A program made the position numbers and the translations under genes. DNA of 49,352 nt from Nocardia aobensis NBRC 100429 (GTDB lineage Bacteria; Actinomycetota; Actinomycetes; Mycobacteriales; Mycobacteriaceae): the NCBI RefSeq assembly GCF_000308375.1, contig NZ_BAFQ01000011.1:1-49352 (forward strand), written 5' to 3'. Shown here in pieces: positions 8,210-17,405 of this stretch (the first letter of the stretch is position 1; each line of letters opens with the position of its first letter). The notes below the pieces were generated by a model. It worked only from the letters and a program-made list of their open reading frames with translations, searched no databases and had not been told where the DNA came from.

Positions 8210-9583
8210 TCAGGGCTCCGGTGCGGGGATGTGGTCGAGTGGTGCGCCGGCGGGGATGAGCGGTTCGCGGGCCAGGGATTCCCGGTAGGCGCCGAGGACG
8301 CGAGTCATGTGGGTGACGACCCAGGTGTGGAGGTATCGGTAGTTGAACGGTTCTCGTTCCTGAGGGTCGGTGACCAGGTTGATCAGGTGTGGGCTGGGCA
8401 GGTTTTCGACGGCGTCGGTGGAGTATTTCTGTTGCTTGAACACGAGTTTGAAGTTCCGCCATTTGATGCCGTAGAGCTGATCGCCCTGCCAGTAGGGGTA
8501 ACCGTCGCGGGCTGATTCGTCGTGTCGTGCGGTGAGCCAGGCCAATTGGTCGATGCCGTCGATGACGCGGTCGTCGGGGACCGGTGCGCCGACCGCGGTC
8601 AGAAGGGTGGTGAACCAGTCGGTGACGTGCATGACGTCGTCGCTGACCACGCCGGTTGGGATGTGGCCGGGCCAGCGGACGATGCAGGGGGTGCGGAGGT
8701 TTCCTTCGCCGCCGGCGAAGTAGGAGCCTTCCCAATAACCGGGGGTACCGCGCCACGGCAGCATTTCCTCCGGTCCGTTGTCTCCGGCGAATACCACCAC
8801 CGTGTCGCCGCCGATGCCGAGTTCGTCGAGCAGGTCGAGCACCGTACCGAAGTCGGTGTCGAGTTCGAGCAGGGCGTCGGCCCAGTCGCCGTTGCCGGTG
8901 CGACCGGCGAAGTCGAGGCGAGGTAGGACGGGCATGTGCATCAGTGAGTGGTTGAAGTAGACGAAGAACGGTTGCCCGGCGGCGGTGGCGGCGCGGATGA
9001 ATCGTGCTGTGCGAGTGAGGTAGTCGAGGTCGACATCGCGGCGCACGTCGAGGGTGAGTTGTTCGCCCGCTGTGACATCGGAGTCGCCGGCACGGGCGGT
9101 GACCATGCGGGAGACGGGATCTCGGTTCGGGTCGTACCAGGGATCCTCGGGCCACAGGGCTTCGTCGTAGGTGCGTGGCGGGCCGGACCATTCGCTGAAT
9201 CCGTGGTCGGTCGGCCAGCGGCCTCGCCCTTCGCCGACGTGCCATTTGCCGTAGACGGCGCATGCATAACCGTGGTCGGACAAGATGTCGCCGAGCGTGC
9301 GCTCCCAGGCGACCAATCCCCACCCCTGGGGCGCGCCCAGGGGGACGGAATGGTTGCCGGTGCGGATGGCGTAGCGGCCGGTCAGCAATGCGGTCCGGGT
9401 CGGCGTGCACTGAGCTTCGGGGGCGTAGTTGGTGAGCCGGAAGCCTTCACCGGCGAATCGGTCGATGCGTTCGGTCCACAGGCCGCGAAACGGTCCGCCG
9501 CTGTAGCAGGACAATTCCCCCGCACCGAGGTTGTCGACATGGAAGAACACGATGTTCGGTCGGGACGAACGCGGTGAACTCAT
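8210..9583 (-). CDS. Sulfatase (arylsulfatase family)
   Basis: A 457-residue cytoplasmic sulfatase without signal peptide. The formylglycine site is C59-T-P-T-R in the context AQCTPTRTALLTGR, so it is a Cys-type enzyme needing the formylglycine-generating enzyme. The metal-binding DN near residue 17 (FFHVDNLGAGE), the YGKWHVG segment, and AGDNGPEE near the C-terminal half are all as expected. The ATG at 9583 was chosen because the fold begins at once with RPNIVFF; further upstream codons have no homology. The substrate is unknown. It lies downstream of the tRNA-Pro terminator as a separate unit. Confidence 0.9.
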   Translation of the reverse strand: MSSPRSSRPNIVFFHVDNLGAGELSCYSGGPFRGLWTERIDRFAGEGFRLTNYAPEAQCTPTRTALLTGRYAIRTGNHSVPLGAPQGWGLVAWERTLGDILSDHGYACAVYGKWHVGEGRGRWPTDHGFSEWSGPPRTYDEALWPEDPWYDPNRDPVSRMVTARAGDSDVTAGEQLTLDVRRDVDLDYLTRTARFIRAATAAGQPFFVYFNHSLMHMPVLPRLDFAGRTGNGDWADALLELDTDFGTVLDLLDELGIGGDTVVVFAGDNGPEEMLPWRGTPGYWEGSYFAGGEGNLRTPCIVRWPGHIPTGVVSDDVMHVTDWFTTLLTAVGAPVPDDRVIDGIDQLAWLTARHDESARDGYPYWQGDQLYGIKWRNFKLVFKQQKYSTDAVENLPSPHLINLVTDPQEREPFNYRYLHTWVVTHMTRVLGAYRESLAREPLIPAGAPLDHIPAPEP

Positions 9584-9697
9584 CTGCGGCCTGCTTTCGT
9601 CGACATCCCCTCCGTCGATCGACAGTGTCGGCCTCCCTGCGCGGGTGCGCATTCACCCACCGAGGATGAGATTCGCAGCGGGGTGATCGGCAAAGCA

Positions 9698-9731
9698 AGA
9701 GGCCCTGACCAGTGGATTGGTCAGGGCCTCT
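9698..9731 (-). terminator. Terminator of the tRNA-Pro transcript
   Basis: A 13-bp perfect stem (9698-9710 with 9719-9731) and an 8-base loop lie directly downstream of the tRNA on the minus strand. It is followed, reading minus, by a CTTGCTTTG tail in place of a clean U-run. Confidence 0.8.
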
Positions 9732-9750
9732 GCCGTGTCTCCACACACGA

Positions 9751-9825
<75 letters not shown>

Positions 9826-9881
9826 TGAGTTGAGCCTGTCGTAGCTTACAGCAGGGGGGAGCGGATCATTAAATCCGCAGG

Positions 9882-11420
9882 TCAGCGGGCAGGCAGGGGG
9901 CGGATGGTGGAGAGGATGCGCTTGGCGGTTTCCTTGTCCACGGACTTGTCGACGCCGGTGTCGGCGGCGACGGTCATGACGAAGTTCCCGTTCTCGCTGG
10001 GGAAGGCGAAGGTATAGACCGCGAAGGTCGTGGCGCAGCCGGGGGCCGGCGGGGGCGCGCTGCCGGTGGTCTCCACGAAGGCGCCGTGCAGCTGCCCGTC
10101 CAGCGAAACCATCGGCTGGGCGGGGGCCGGGGCGGCGACGGTGGCGTTCGACCAGCCGAACTTGGCCATCCGGGCCCCGATATCCGCGGCGGCCGCGGCC
10201 GGGTCCGCCTGCGGAGACATGGTGAGGAAGGCGTTGGTCCGCGTGTAGTTCGGGCAGTAGTTCTTGCCGTCCTGTGCCAAGCCGGCGATCTCCAGCGGGT
10301 TCGATCCCGAACCCCAGGCGGCGGTACCGATCGGATCGACCTTCCACTCCGCGGGGGCGTCGTAGGCCGCACCCCGATCCAGAATCTGAACGACCTGGTA
10401 GCCCGGAACCATCGGCGGGGGCGCGGGGCCGGGCTGCGGTTTCGGCGCAGACTGCTGCGGCGCGGTCTGCTGCGGCCGCGACGGCGGTGGGGGAGGCTGG
10501 TTTTCGCTACTGAGCGCACTGACCATGGAGGGCTTGCCGGGACCCGCGGCGGTCGGCGAGTCGGAATGCCGGCTCGCGACCACCGCCACCGTCGCGCCGA
10601 TCGCCACGACGACCAGCACTCCGATTCCGCTGAGCAGCAGAGTTTTTCGCCGCCGCTGCTGCTCGGGGGCCTGTAGCAGCGCGGTGTGCGGATGCTGGGC
10701 TGTCGGCGGTCCCCAGGACGCCTGCTGCGGCGCGGGATGTGATCCGACCCCCAATTGCCAATCCGGCTCGGGGCGCCCGTTACCGTGCGGTGCCGAGAAC
10801 TGTTGCTGGGAAGCACTATTCGTGCCCGGTATCGCGCTGCCCGGCCACTGCGGCGTCCCGGGTTGGGCCCCGAAGGCGGTGGTGGGCGCATCGGATCCGC
10901 CCGGCCCCGACCGTGCGCCCGGCGCACCGGAATTCCACTGCCCGCCGAAGGGATTCGGGTTGTGCGGCGTACCGGGCCCGCCCGGGGCGGCGAAACCGTG
11001 CGGCGACGGAGCGAAGCCCGGCGGCATGCCCTGCGATGTCGAAGGAGCGTCGGGATGGTGGGGTCCGGGGCCCGCATTCGTGCCGCGAGAGGCGTCTCCG
11101 CTCGCGCCGCCCTGCGGCGACCACGGATGGGCCGGCCCGGATTGTCCTCCGGCAGTGTCGTTCCCGACCAACAGCGATCCAGGGGACCGGCCGGCGTCCG
11201 GCGCCGCGGGCTCGGCCGGGGAGCCGGATCGCGCGGGTTCGGACGCGCTGCCGGGAGCGGTAGGGATCGACCCCGGCCGAGCCCACGGAGATCCTTGTGA
11301 CACAGGGAAAGTCGCGCCCGGCACCCGCCGGATCGCCAGTGTCGGCGGGGTCTCGTTCGAGTCGGGAGTGGGTTCTCGTCGCGCGGTCGGGTCGTCGTTC
11401 CGCTCGAACCCACTGTTCAC
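9882..11420 (-). CDS. Proline/glycine-rich single-pass membrane protein with C-terminal extracytoplasmic domain
   Basis: A 512-residue protein in three parts. Residues 1 to about 255 are low complexity, rich in Pro, Gly, Ser and Ala, and presumably disordered and cytoplasmic. A transmembrane helix follows a QRRRK stop at about 260-283. A Pro-rich linker (about 309-339) leads to a compact C-terminal domain of about 170 residues beginning PGYQVVQILDRGAAYDAP. This layout is common in Nocardia and Rhodococcus membrane proteins of unknown function. The GTG at 11420 is preceded by AGGCAGGGG, which is better than the GTG at 11453. It follows the metallophosphoesterase gene on the same strand and may be in one operon. 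Confidence 0.75.
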   Translation of the reverse strand: MNSGFERNDDPTARREPTPDSNETPPTLAIRRVPGATFPVSQGSPWARPGSIPTAPGSASEPARSGSPAEPAAPDAGRSPGSLLVGNDTAGGQSGPAHPWSPQGGASGDASRGTNAGPGPHHPDAPSTSQGMPPGFAPSPHGFAAPGGPGTPHNPNPFGGQWNSGAPGARSGPGGSDAPTTAFGAQPGTPQWPGSAIPGTNSASQQQFSAPHGNGRPEPDWQLGVGSHPAPQQASWGPPTAQHPHTALLQAPEQQRRRKTLLLSGIGVLVVVAIGATVAVVASRHSDSPTAAGPGKPSMVSALSSENQPPPPPSRPQQTAPQQSAPKPQPGPAPPPMVPGYQVVQILDRGAAYDAPAEWKVDPIGTAAWGSGSNPLEIAGLAQDGKNYCPNYTRTNAFLTMSPQADPAAAAADIGARMAKFGWSNATVAAPAPAQPMVSLDGQLHGAFVETTGSAPPPAPGCATTFAVYTFAFPSENGNFVMTVAADTGVDKSVDKETAKRILSTIRPLPAR

Positions 11421-11459
11421 CGTGTACCCCTGCCTGATGTCGTGCCTCGGCACGCCACC

Positions 11460-12446
11460 CTAGCGCGCCACGGCCTCCGATTCCGAGACGCCATGGCCAC
11501 TGTCGGCGATGGGGCCTTTCGGCGGGGCAGCCACCAGCGTCAGCAGGGTCGCCTCGGGGCGGCAGCAGAAGCGGTACGGCGCCCACGGCGAGGTGCCCAG
11601 ACCCGCGGACACGTGCAGCCGCGTGTGCGCACCCCAGCGCGACGGCCCCTTCACCCGGGACCGATCGATACCGCAGTTGGTGACCAGCGCGCCGAATCCT
11701 GGCAGACACAGCTGCCCGCCGTGGGTGTGACCGGCCAGCACCAGGTCGTACCCGTCACCGGCGAACCGATCGAGCACCCGCGGTTCGGGCGAATGGGTGA
11801 GTCCGATGCTCAGATCGGCCAGGGGGTTCGGCGAGCCGGCGACCGTGTCGTAGCGATCGCGAGCCAGATGCGGGTCGTCGACGCCGGCCGTGGAGATCTT
11901 GATTCCGGCGACCTCGAGATCGCGCCGCACATGCGTCAGATCCAGCCAGCCGCGTTCGGTGAACGCCGCGCGCAGATCCTGCCAGGGCAGCGGATCGCCG
12001 TGCACGCGCTTGTGGTTCTTGTCGAAGTATTTGAGCGGGTTCTTCGGCACGGGCGCGAAGTAGTCGTTACTGCCGAACACAAAGATGCCCGGACGGGAGA
12101 GCAACGCCGTCAGCGACTGCACCACCGCGGGCACAGCCTTCGGATGCGCGAGATTGTCGCCGGTGTTGACGATCAGGTCCGGTTCCAGGGCGGCGAGTTC
12201 GCGAACCCAGGCTTGTTTGAGTTTCTGGCCGGGCGTCATGTGCAGGTCGCTGATGTGCAGCACACGCAGGCTCGACGAGCCCGGCTGCAGCACCGGCATC
12301 GTGGCCTCGCGCAGGACGAAGGCATTGCGTTCGATCAGCGAGGCATAGCCGATTCCGGCCACTGCGGTACCGGCGGCCGCGGCGGCGACCTTAGCTCCGG
12401 AGCCCAGCGCTGCTCGTCGAAGTGTGGGGGACGAGAATACGGGCAT
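11460..12446 (-). CDS. Membrane-anchored metallophosphoesterase
   Basis: A 328-residue calcineurin-like phosphoesterase with an N-terminal hydrophobic anchor. The dimetal motifs are in order: DLH (HISDLHMTP), GDN (VNTGDNLAHP), GSNDYF, and the closing GHTHGGQL. It is related to YkuE-type enzymes and corresponds in gene order to M. tuberculosis Rv3683, from memory. Substrates of this group are poorly known. The ATG at 12446 was chosen because upstream in-frame residues overlap the divergent yqeY gene. It is divergent from yqeY. Confidence 0.85.
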   Translation of the reverse strand: MPVFSSPTLRRAALGSGAKVAAAAAGTAVAGIGYASLIERNAFVLREATMPVLQPGSSSLRVLHISDLHMTPGQKLKQAWVRELAALEPDLIVNTGDNLAHPKAVPAVVQSLTALLSRPGIFVFGSNDYFAPVPKNPLKYFDKNHKRVHGDPLPWQDLRAAFTERGWLDLTHVRRDLEVAGIKISTAGVDDPHLARDRYDTVAGSPNPLADLSIGLTHSPEPRVLDRFAGDGYDLVLAGHTHGGQLCLPGFGALVTNCGIDRSRVKGPSRWGAHTRLHVSAGLGTSPWAPYRFCCRPEATLLTLVAAPPKGPIADSGHGVSESEAVAR

Positions 12447-12581
12447 CAGCCCAGAATAGGCGACCACTGTGACGAATACCGAGTGTGATTCCGCACAGGC
12501 ATCCGGTTTGTGGGGCGTCGGCGTGCCCGTCCACCCGGCTCGACACGCGGAAATGCGGTGGGAGGGTCCGCCCGCAACGGC

Positions 12582-12587
12582 TAGCGT
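12582..12587 (+). promoter_or_regulatory. Leaderless-type -10 box before yqeY
   Basis: TAGCGT lies exactly 7 bases before the ATG, and no Shine-Dalgarno is present. The transcript would then begin at or next to the start codon. Confidence 0.55.
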
Positions 12588-12594
12588 GTGGCGC

Positions 12595-13059
12595 ATGTCG
12601 GAACTCAAATCGAAGTTGCGCGCCGATCTGACCGCGGCGATGAAGGCCAAGGACACGTTGCGCCTCAGCACGCTGCGCATGCTGCTGGCAGCCGTGCAGA
12701 ACGCCGAGGTCGCCGGTACCGAGGCGAAGGAGCTCTCCGATGCCGAGGTCATCGCGGTCCTCGGCAAGGAGGCCAAGAAGCGCAATGAGGCGGCCGTCGT
12801 CTACGAACAGAACGGTCGCGGCGAGCTGGCCGCCAACGAGCGCGCCGAGCAGGAGATCATCGACGAATATCTGCCGACCCCGCTCACCGAAGCCGAGGTC
12901 GCCGACATCGCCGACACCGCCATCGCCGATGTGGCCGAGCAGCTCGGCGAGCGCCCGGGCGTGAAGCAGATGGGCCAGGTCATGAAGGTCGCGACGGCGC
13001 TGGCCGCGGGCCGGGCCGATGGTTCGCGGATCTCGGCCGCGGTCAAAGCCCGGTTGTAG
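12595..13059 (+). CDS. GatB/YqeY domain protein
   Basis: A 154-residue YqeY-type protein, an all-helical domain that also forms the tail of GatB and is thought to bind tRNA in amidotransferases. The N-terminus LKSKLRADLTAAMKAKD, the LRMLLAAVQNAE helix and the AAGRADGSRIS ending are characteristic. Free-standing YqeY proteins have no proven function. Rv3688c is the M. tuberculosis counterpart from memory. It converges on ponA2, with a strong shared hairpin between. Confidence 0.9.
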   Translation: MSELKSKLRADLTAAMKAKDTLRLSTLRMLLAAVQNAEVAGTEAKELSDAEVIAVLGKEAKKRNEAAVVYEQNGRGELAANERAEQEIIDEYLPTPLTEAEVADIADTAIADVAEQLGERPGVKQMGQVMKVATALAAGRADGSRISAAVKARL

Positions 13060-13081
13060 GGCCGCTACCCGGACAAAGCAG

Positions 13082-13116
13082 GAGGCCGGCGAATGTGTCG
13101 CACATTCGCCGGCCTC
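13082..13116. terminator. Bidirectional terminator between yqeY and ponA2
   Basis: A perfect 16-bp stem (13082-13097 with 13101-13116) closes on a TCG loop between two convergent genes. Reading minus, the tail is CCTGCTTTG. Confidence 0.85.
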
Positions 13117-13126
13117 TCGCGTATCG

Positions 13127-15490
13127 CTACCGGGGGATCGGAATCGGGATCGGTGGCAGCCTCGGTATCGGCGGCAGACCCGGGAGCATCGGCGGGGCGG
13201 GCGCCGGTCCGGGGCGCGGAATCTCCCGCTGGGTGCCGTCGCTGACGAGCACCGTGATCACCGATCCGGGAATGGCCGAGCCGTTCGGCGTGGTCGCGGT
13301 GACCGTGCCCTTCGCCGCCGACCCGGGCGTGGTGACCGTCGACACCTGGAAGCCGGCGCCGATGAGTACCGAGCGGGCCTCGGACTCCGACATCCCGTTC
13401 ACATCCGGAATCTGCGCGTTGTTCGAGCCGCGCACGTATTTGTCGTCCAGCGGCGGCAATCCGGGCGGCGGGAATTTGTCGAGTACCGGTTTGATACCGC
13501 CGAACCAGCTGCGAGCCGGTTCGTTACCGCCGTACAGGTTGCCGTCACCGCAGGTACGCAGCGGGAACGAGCAGATCTCGCCGGGCGTCGGGGAGTCGCC
13601 GTAGATGTAGGCGGCGCCGGCCATCGCATTGGTGAAGCCGAGGAATGCCGAGGACCGGTGGGTTTCGGTGGTTCCCGTCTTGGCCGAGACCGGGGCGTTC
13701 CAGCCCACCGCATGCGCCGAACCGGCTGCGGTACCGCCCACGGCGTCCTGGCTCAGCGCATTGGCCAGCGTATTCGCCAACCCGGGCTCGACGACCTGTT
13801 CACAGGCCTGCTGGGTGAGTGGCACCTGCTTACCGTCGCGGTCGATCACCTCGGCGATCGGCGAGGGCGGGCACCACTTTCCGCCGGAGGCCAGCGTCGC
13901 TGCGACATTGGACAATTCCAGCGGATTGATCGCGACCGGGCCCAGGGTGAACGAGCCCAGATTCTGCTGTTTGATCATGTCCGCCAGGCTCTGATTGCCG
14001 TGGCCGGAGGTGCCCGCTTCCGTGTAGGAGCGCATCCCGAGCCGTACCGCCATATCGACCGTCGGTGTCACGCCGACATCCTGAATGAGCTTGACGAACG
14101 CGGTATTCGGTGACTGCGCCAACGCCTCGGTCACCGACTCCGGCGATCGGTAATTGCCGACGTTCTTCACGCAATAAGTGGCGGGCGGACAGCCCGGAGC
14201 GCCACCGTTACCCATCCCCTTCGCGGCGAAGAACGAGGGCACGTCCAACTGAGCGCTGGTGCCCAGGCCCTTCTCCATCGCGGCGGCCGTGGTGAAGATC
14301 TTGAAAATCGATCCGGCGCCGTCACCGACCATCGAATACGGCTGCGGTTGGACCGTTTGATGTGCGCCCTGATCCAGACCGTAGGTACGGCTCGAGGTCA
14401 TCGCCAGGATGTGGTGGGAGTCCTGGCCGGGAGCGATGATGCTCATGACCTCGGCGATATTCTCCAGATTCGGATCGGTGTTCGCCGTGACGGCGGCCTT
14501 GACCGAATTCTGCACCGCCGGATCCAAGGTGGTGCGGATCAGATATCCGCCCTTGTCCATCTGATCCTTGCTGATACCGGCATTGGCCAGATACTGCAGC
14601 GCGTAATCACAGAAATAACCCCGGTCACCTGCGGCGATGCATCCGCGCGGCAGGCCCTTGGGCTCCGGCAGCACACCCAGCGGCTGTTCCTTCGCGGCCC
14701 GGAATTCGTCGGCCCGGCTCGGAATGTTCTGGATCAGGGTGTCCAGCACGGTATTACGCCGCTCCAGCACGCCCTTGGGGTTGGTGTAGGGGTTGAGTTT
14801 GGAGCTGGACTGGACCATACCGGCGAGCATGGCGGCCTGCGCGACCTTCAAATCCTTGGCATCGACGCCGAAATAGGTCTGCGCGGCGTCCTGAATGCCG
14901 TAGGAGCCGTTGCCGAACGGTACGAGATTCAGATAGCGGGTGAGGATCTCGTCCTTGGTGAGTTCTTTCTCCAAGGTCAGCGCCATTCGGATTTCGCGCA
15001 GTTTACGGGCCGGCGTGGTTTCGATGGCGGCACGGCGTTCGGCGTCGGTTTTCGCGACCACCAGCAGCTGGAAGTTCTTCACGTACTGCTGGTCGATGGT
15101 CGAGGCGCCCTGCTGGACTTCACCGCTCGAGGTGTTGGTCAGGAATGCGCGCAGCGTGCCCTGCCAGTCGACGCCGCCGTGTTCGGCGAAGCGTTTGTCC
15201 TCGATGGAGACGATCGCCAACTTCATATCGTTGGCGATCTTGTCGCTCGGGACCTCGAAACGTCTCTGTTCGTACAGCCACGCGATGGGGGCTCCGGTCG
15301 CATCGACCATCGTCGACACCGCCGGCGCGGTGCCCGCCACCAATTCCGAGGAAACGTTGTCCACGGCATCGGCTGCGCGGTTCGACATGTACCCGAAGCC
15401 GCCGGCGAGCGGGAACAGCAATCCGGCGACGAGTACGGCCGCTAGGACGCAGGCGCCGGCGAGCCTCGCGAGCGTATGTGAGATCGGCAC
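13127..15490 (-). CDS. ponA2: Bifunctional penicillin-binding protein, PonA2 type
   Basis: A 787-residue class A PBP that polymerises and cross-links peptidoglycan at the outer face of the membrane. There is a short cytoplasmic end and one helix (about 9-33). The glycosyltransferase domain (about 75-240) shows the catalytic IEDKRFAEHGG (E97) and GASTIDQQ motif. The transpeptidase domain has S394-x-x-K397, S460-P-N462 and K604-T-G. One PASTA domain (about 690-755) is followed by a proline tail (PIPIPIPR). The GTG at 15490 follows GGGGCGC; longer upstream frames have no homology. Placement next to whiB4 matches Rv3682/Rv3681c in M. tuberculosis, where PonA2 matters for stress and non-replicating survival. 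Confidence 0.93.
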   Translation of the reverse strand: MPISHTLARLAGACVLAAVLVAGLLFPLAGGFGYMSNRAADAVDNVSSELVAGTAPAVSTMVDATGAPIAWLYEQRRFEVPSDKIANDMKLAIVSIEDKRFAEHGGVDWQGTLRAFLTNTSSGEVQQGASTIDQQYVKNFQLLVVAKTDAERRAAIETTPARKLREIRMALTLEKELTKDEILTRYLNLVPFGNGSYGIQDAAQTYFGVDAKDLKVAQAAMLAGMVQSSSKLNPYTNPKGVLERRNTVLDTLIQNIPSRADEFRAAKEQPLGVLPEPKGLPRGCIAAGDRGYFCDYALQYLANAGISKDQMDKGGYLIRTTLDPAVQNSVKAAVTANTDPNLENIAEVMSIIAPGQDSHHILAMTSSRTYGLDQGAHQTVQPQPYSMVGDGAGSIFKIFTTAAAMEKGLGTSAQLDVPSFFAAKGMGNGGAPGCPPATYCVKNVGNYRSPESVTEALAQSPNTAFVKLIQDVGVTPTVDMAVRLGMRSYTEAGTSGHGNQSLADMIKQQNLGSFTLGPVAINPLELSNVAATLASGGKWCPPSPIAEVIDRDGKQVPLTQQACEQVVEPGLANTLANALSQDAVGGTAAGSAHAVGWNAPVSAKTGTTETHRSSAFLGFTNAMAGAAYIYGDSPTPGEICSFPLRTCGDGNLYGGNEPARSWFGGIKPVLDKFPPPGLPPLDDKYVRGSNNAQIPDVNGMSESEARSVLIGAGFQVSTVTTPGSAAKGTVTATTPNGSAIPGSVITVLVSDGTQREIPRPGPAPAPPMLPGLPPIPRLPPIPIPIPR

Positions 15491-15771
15491 GCGCCCCAGC
15501 CTAATTGGCCCGCCGTCACACGCGCGGTGCGCGGTCGGCGGCGCGCCATGACACCTGGTCGCGCGGCCTCCGCAGGGACGGGCGTACCAGAAATTACGGG
15601 CACGGTCTTGCGCTGGGCCCATACCTTTACCTAGATTGAGAACCCAGTGTGATAGAGCTAACACTCAAAGTGGAATGTGGTGCGGAGCGCAGCGGGGTTG
15701 GGTTGCTGTGGGCTGCACGCGATTCCGGAGCGCCGTTGACCCGGTGTTCGGACTGCAAAGGGGCACACCAA

Positions 15772-16095
15772 ATGCACATGACTACCCCCATCGCTCGATT
15801 GGACGTGGAGCAGGCCGAAGCGAGAATCGCCTGGGTGTCCCAGGCCCGATGCAAGGAAGTGGATCCCGACCAGTTGTTCGTGCGTGGTGCCGCCCAGCGC
15901 AAGGCGGCCACCATCTGTCGGCACTGCCCGGTGCTCATGGAGTGCGGTGCCGACGCTCTCGACAATCGAGTGGAATTCGGTGTGTGGGGTGGGATGACCG
16001 AGCGGCAGCGGCGTGCGCTGCTCAAGCAGCATCCCGAGGTGACCTCCTGGGCGGACTTCTTCCGCGCCCAGCGTCAGCAGAAGGTCGCGATGTAG
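15772..16095 (+). CDS. whiB4: WhiB4-type iron-sulfur regulator
   Basis: A 107-residue WhiB protein. The four cluster cysteines are C27, C49, C52 and C58 (CRHCPVLMEC), and the GVWGG turn is at 70-74. The basic C-terminal segment ERQRRALLKQHP follows. AAAGGGG lies 8 bases before the ATG at 15772; a second ATG at 15778 is possible. WhiB4 in mycobacteria is a redox-responsive regulator of oxidative-stress and antibiotic tolerance, and assignment rests mainly on the neighbours ponA2 and the ArsA pair. It is divergent from ponA2. Confidence 0.9.
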   Translation: MHMTTPIARLDVEQAEARIAWVSQARCKEVDPDQLFVRGAAQRKAATICRHCPVLMECGADALDNRVEFGVWGGMTERQRRALLKQHPEVTSWADFFRAQRQQKVAM

Positions 16096-16196
16096 TCGAA
16101 TAGTCGTACGGGTCCGAGTCCGCGTGTGCGGGCTCGGATCGTTTTTCGCCCGGTGACGTGCGGAATCGGGGCCGCACGTCATCACCATTGGAGAAT

Positions 16197-17405
16197 TCAG
16201 GCCGCGTCGGATCCGGCGAGCTGTTCGCCGACCGCACGCAACGCGTCCAGATCGGACACTTCGAACGGCAGCGCGGTCACCGTCACGATCGGCACCCGCG
16301 GATGGGCGCCGGTGAAGCGGTGCAGCAGATGCTGTTCGCGTTTGGCGGTGACCGCGCGATGGGCGTGGATGCGCAGTATGTCGGCGGTCAGCGTCGCGGG
16401 ATCGGTGGCGGCGTCCGCGGCGGCCACGGCCTCCTTCGAGGTGCCGTCGGAGGCGCTGCCCGGGCCGGGGCTCAGCCGGTCCGCGGCGGCGGTCGCCTGA
16501 GCCGACGAGAGGGTGCACAGCACCGGATGGGTGCGATTGAGAACCAGCCCGGCCAGCGGCATTCCGTCGGTGGAGAGCCGATCCACGAAGAACGACGCCT
16601 CGCGCAGCGCGTCCGGCTCGGCCGCGGCGACCACCACGAAATGGGTTCCGGGCCGCGAGAGCATGGCGTAGGTGCGTTCGGCGCGGTCCTGGAAGCCACC
16701 GAACATCGATTCCAGCGACTGCAGGAACAGCGACGCGTCCTTGAGCATCTGCCCGCCCACGACCGTGGACACCCCGCGCACGGCGAGGCTCATCGCGCCG
16801 GTGACGAAGCGGCCCACGCCGCGGCCGGGCGCCATGATGACGCGGATCATCCGGCCGTTGAGGAAATTGCCGAGCCGCTTGGGCGCGTCGAGGAAGTCCA
16901 GGGCATTGCGCGAGGGCGGGGTGTCGACGACGACCAGATCCCACTCGCGTTTGGCGACCAGCTGGCCCAGCTTCTCCATCGCCATGTACTCCTGCGTTCC
17001 GCCGAAGGAGGAGGCGACGGTCTGATAGAAGGGGTTGGCGAAGATCTGCTCGGCCTTGTCCGGACTGGTGTGCTCGAGCACCATGTCGTCGAAGGTGCGG
17101 CGCATGTTGAGCATCATCGCGTACAGCTCACCCTTGGCCGTCTCGGGCAGTTGGACGCGCTGGGGAGCGTTGCCGAGGTCGCTGACGCCCAGGGACTGGG
17201 CCAGCCGTCGTGCCGGGTCGATGGTCAGTACCACGACCTTGCGGCCCTGTTCGGCCGCGCGCAAGGCGATCGCCGCGGCGGTGGTGGTCTTGCCGACCCC
17301 GCCGGAGCCGCAGCACACCACCACCCGGGCGGTCGGGTCGGCGATGACGGCCCCGACATCCAGCAGCGGAGTCGCCGGCGGGATCAGCGGGCTCGGATGG
17401 CTCAT
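16197..17405 (-). CDS. ArsA-like anion-transporting ATPase, second subunit (BagB/Rv3680 type)
   Basis: A 402-residue soluble P-loop ATPase of the ArsA/GET3 group. The P-loop is C32-GSGGVGKT-T41, where the signature lysine of the deviant Walker A is a serine (S34). [12 protein letters not shown] switch and [13 protein letters not shown] (switch I/Walker B) follow. No ArsB pump is nearby. The start codon shares one base with the stop of the partner gene, so the two are translated together. The M. tuberculosis pair Rv3679-Rv3680 has been linked to tolerance of glycerol-derived toxicity, and the gene order supports the same pair here. Confidence 0.88.
   Translation of the reverse strand: MSHPSPLIPPATPLLDVGAVIADPTARVVVCCGSGGVGKTTTAAAIALRAAEQGRKVVVLTIDPARRLAQSLGVSDLGNAPQRVQLPETAKGELYAMMLNMRRTFDDMVLEHTSPDKAEQIFANPFYQTVASSFGGTQEYMAMEKLGQLVAKREWDLVVVDTPPSRNALDFLDAPKRLGNFLNGRMIRVIMAPGRGVGRFVTGAMSLAVRGVSTVVGGQMLKDASLFLQSLESMFGGFQDRAERTYAMLSRPGTHFVVVAAAEPDALREASFFVDRLSTDGMPLAGLVLNRTHPVLCTLSSAQATAAADRLSPGPGSASDGTSKEAVAAADAATDPATLTADILRIHAHRAVTAKREQHLLHRFTGAHPRVPIVTVTALPFEVSDLDALRAVGEQLAGSDAA

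Noticed and set aside
7398..9410. A 670-codon open frame on the minus strand
   Set aside because: It runs through the sulfatase in another frame and antisense through the LtrA-like gene. The sulfatase frame has the catalytic motif; this one is Arg/His/Pro-rich noise.
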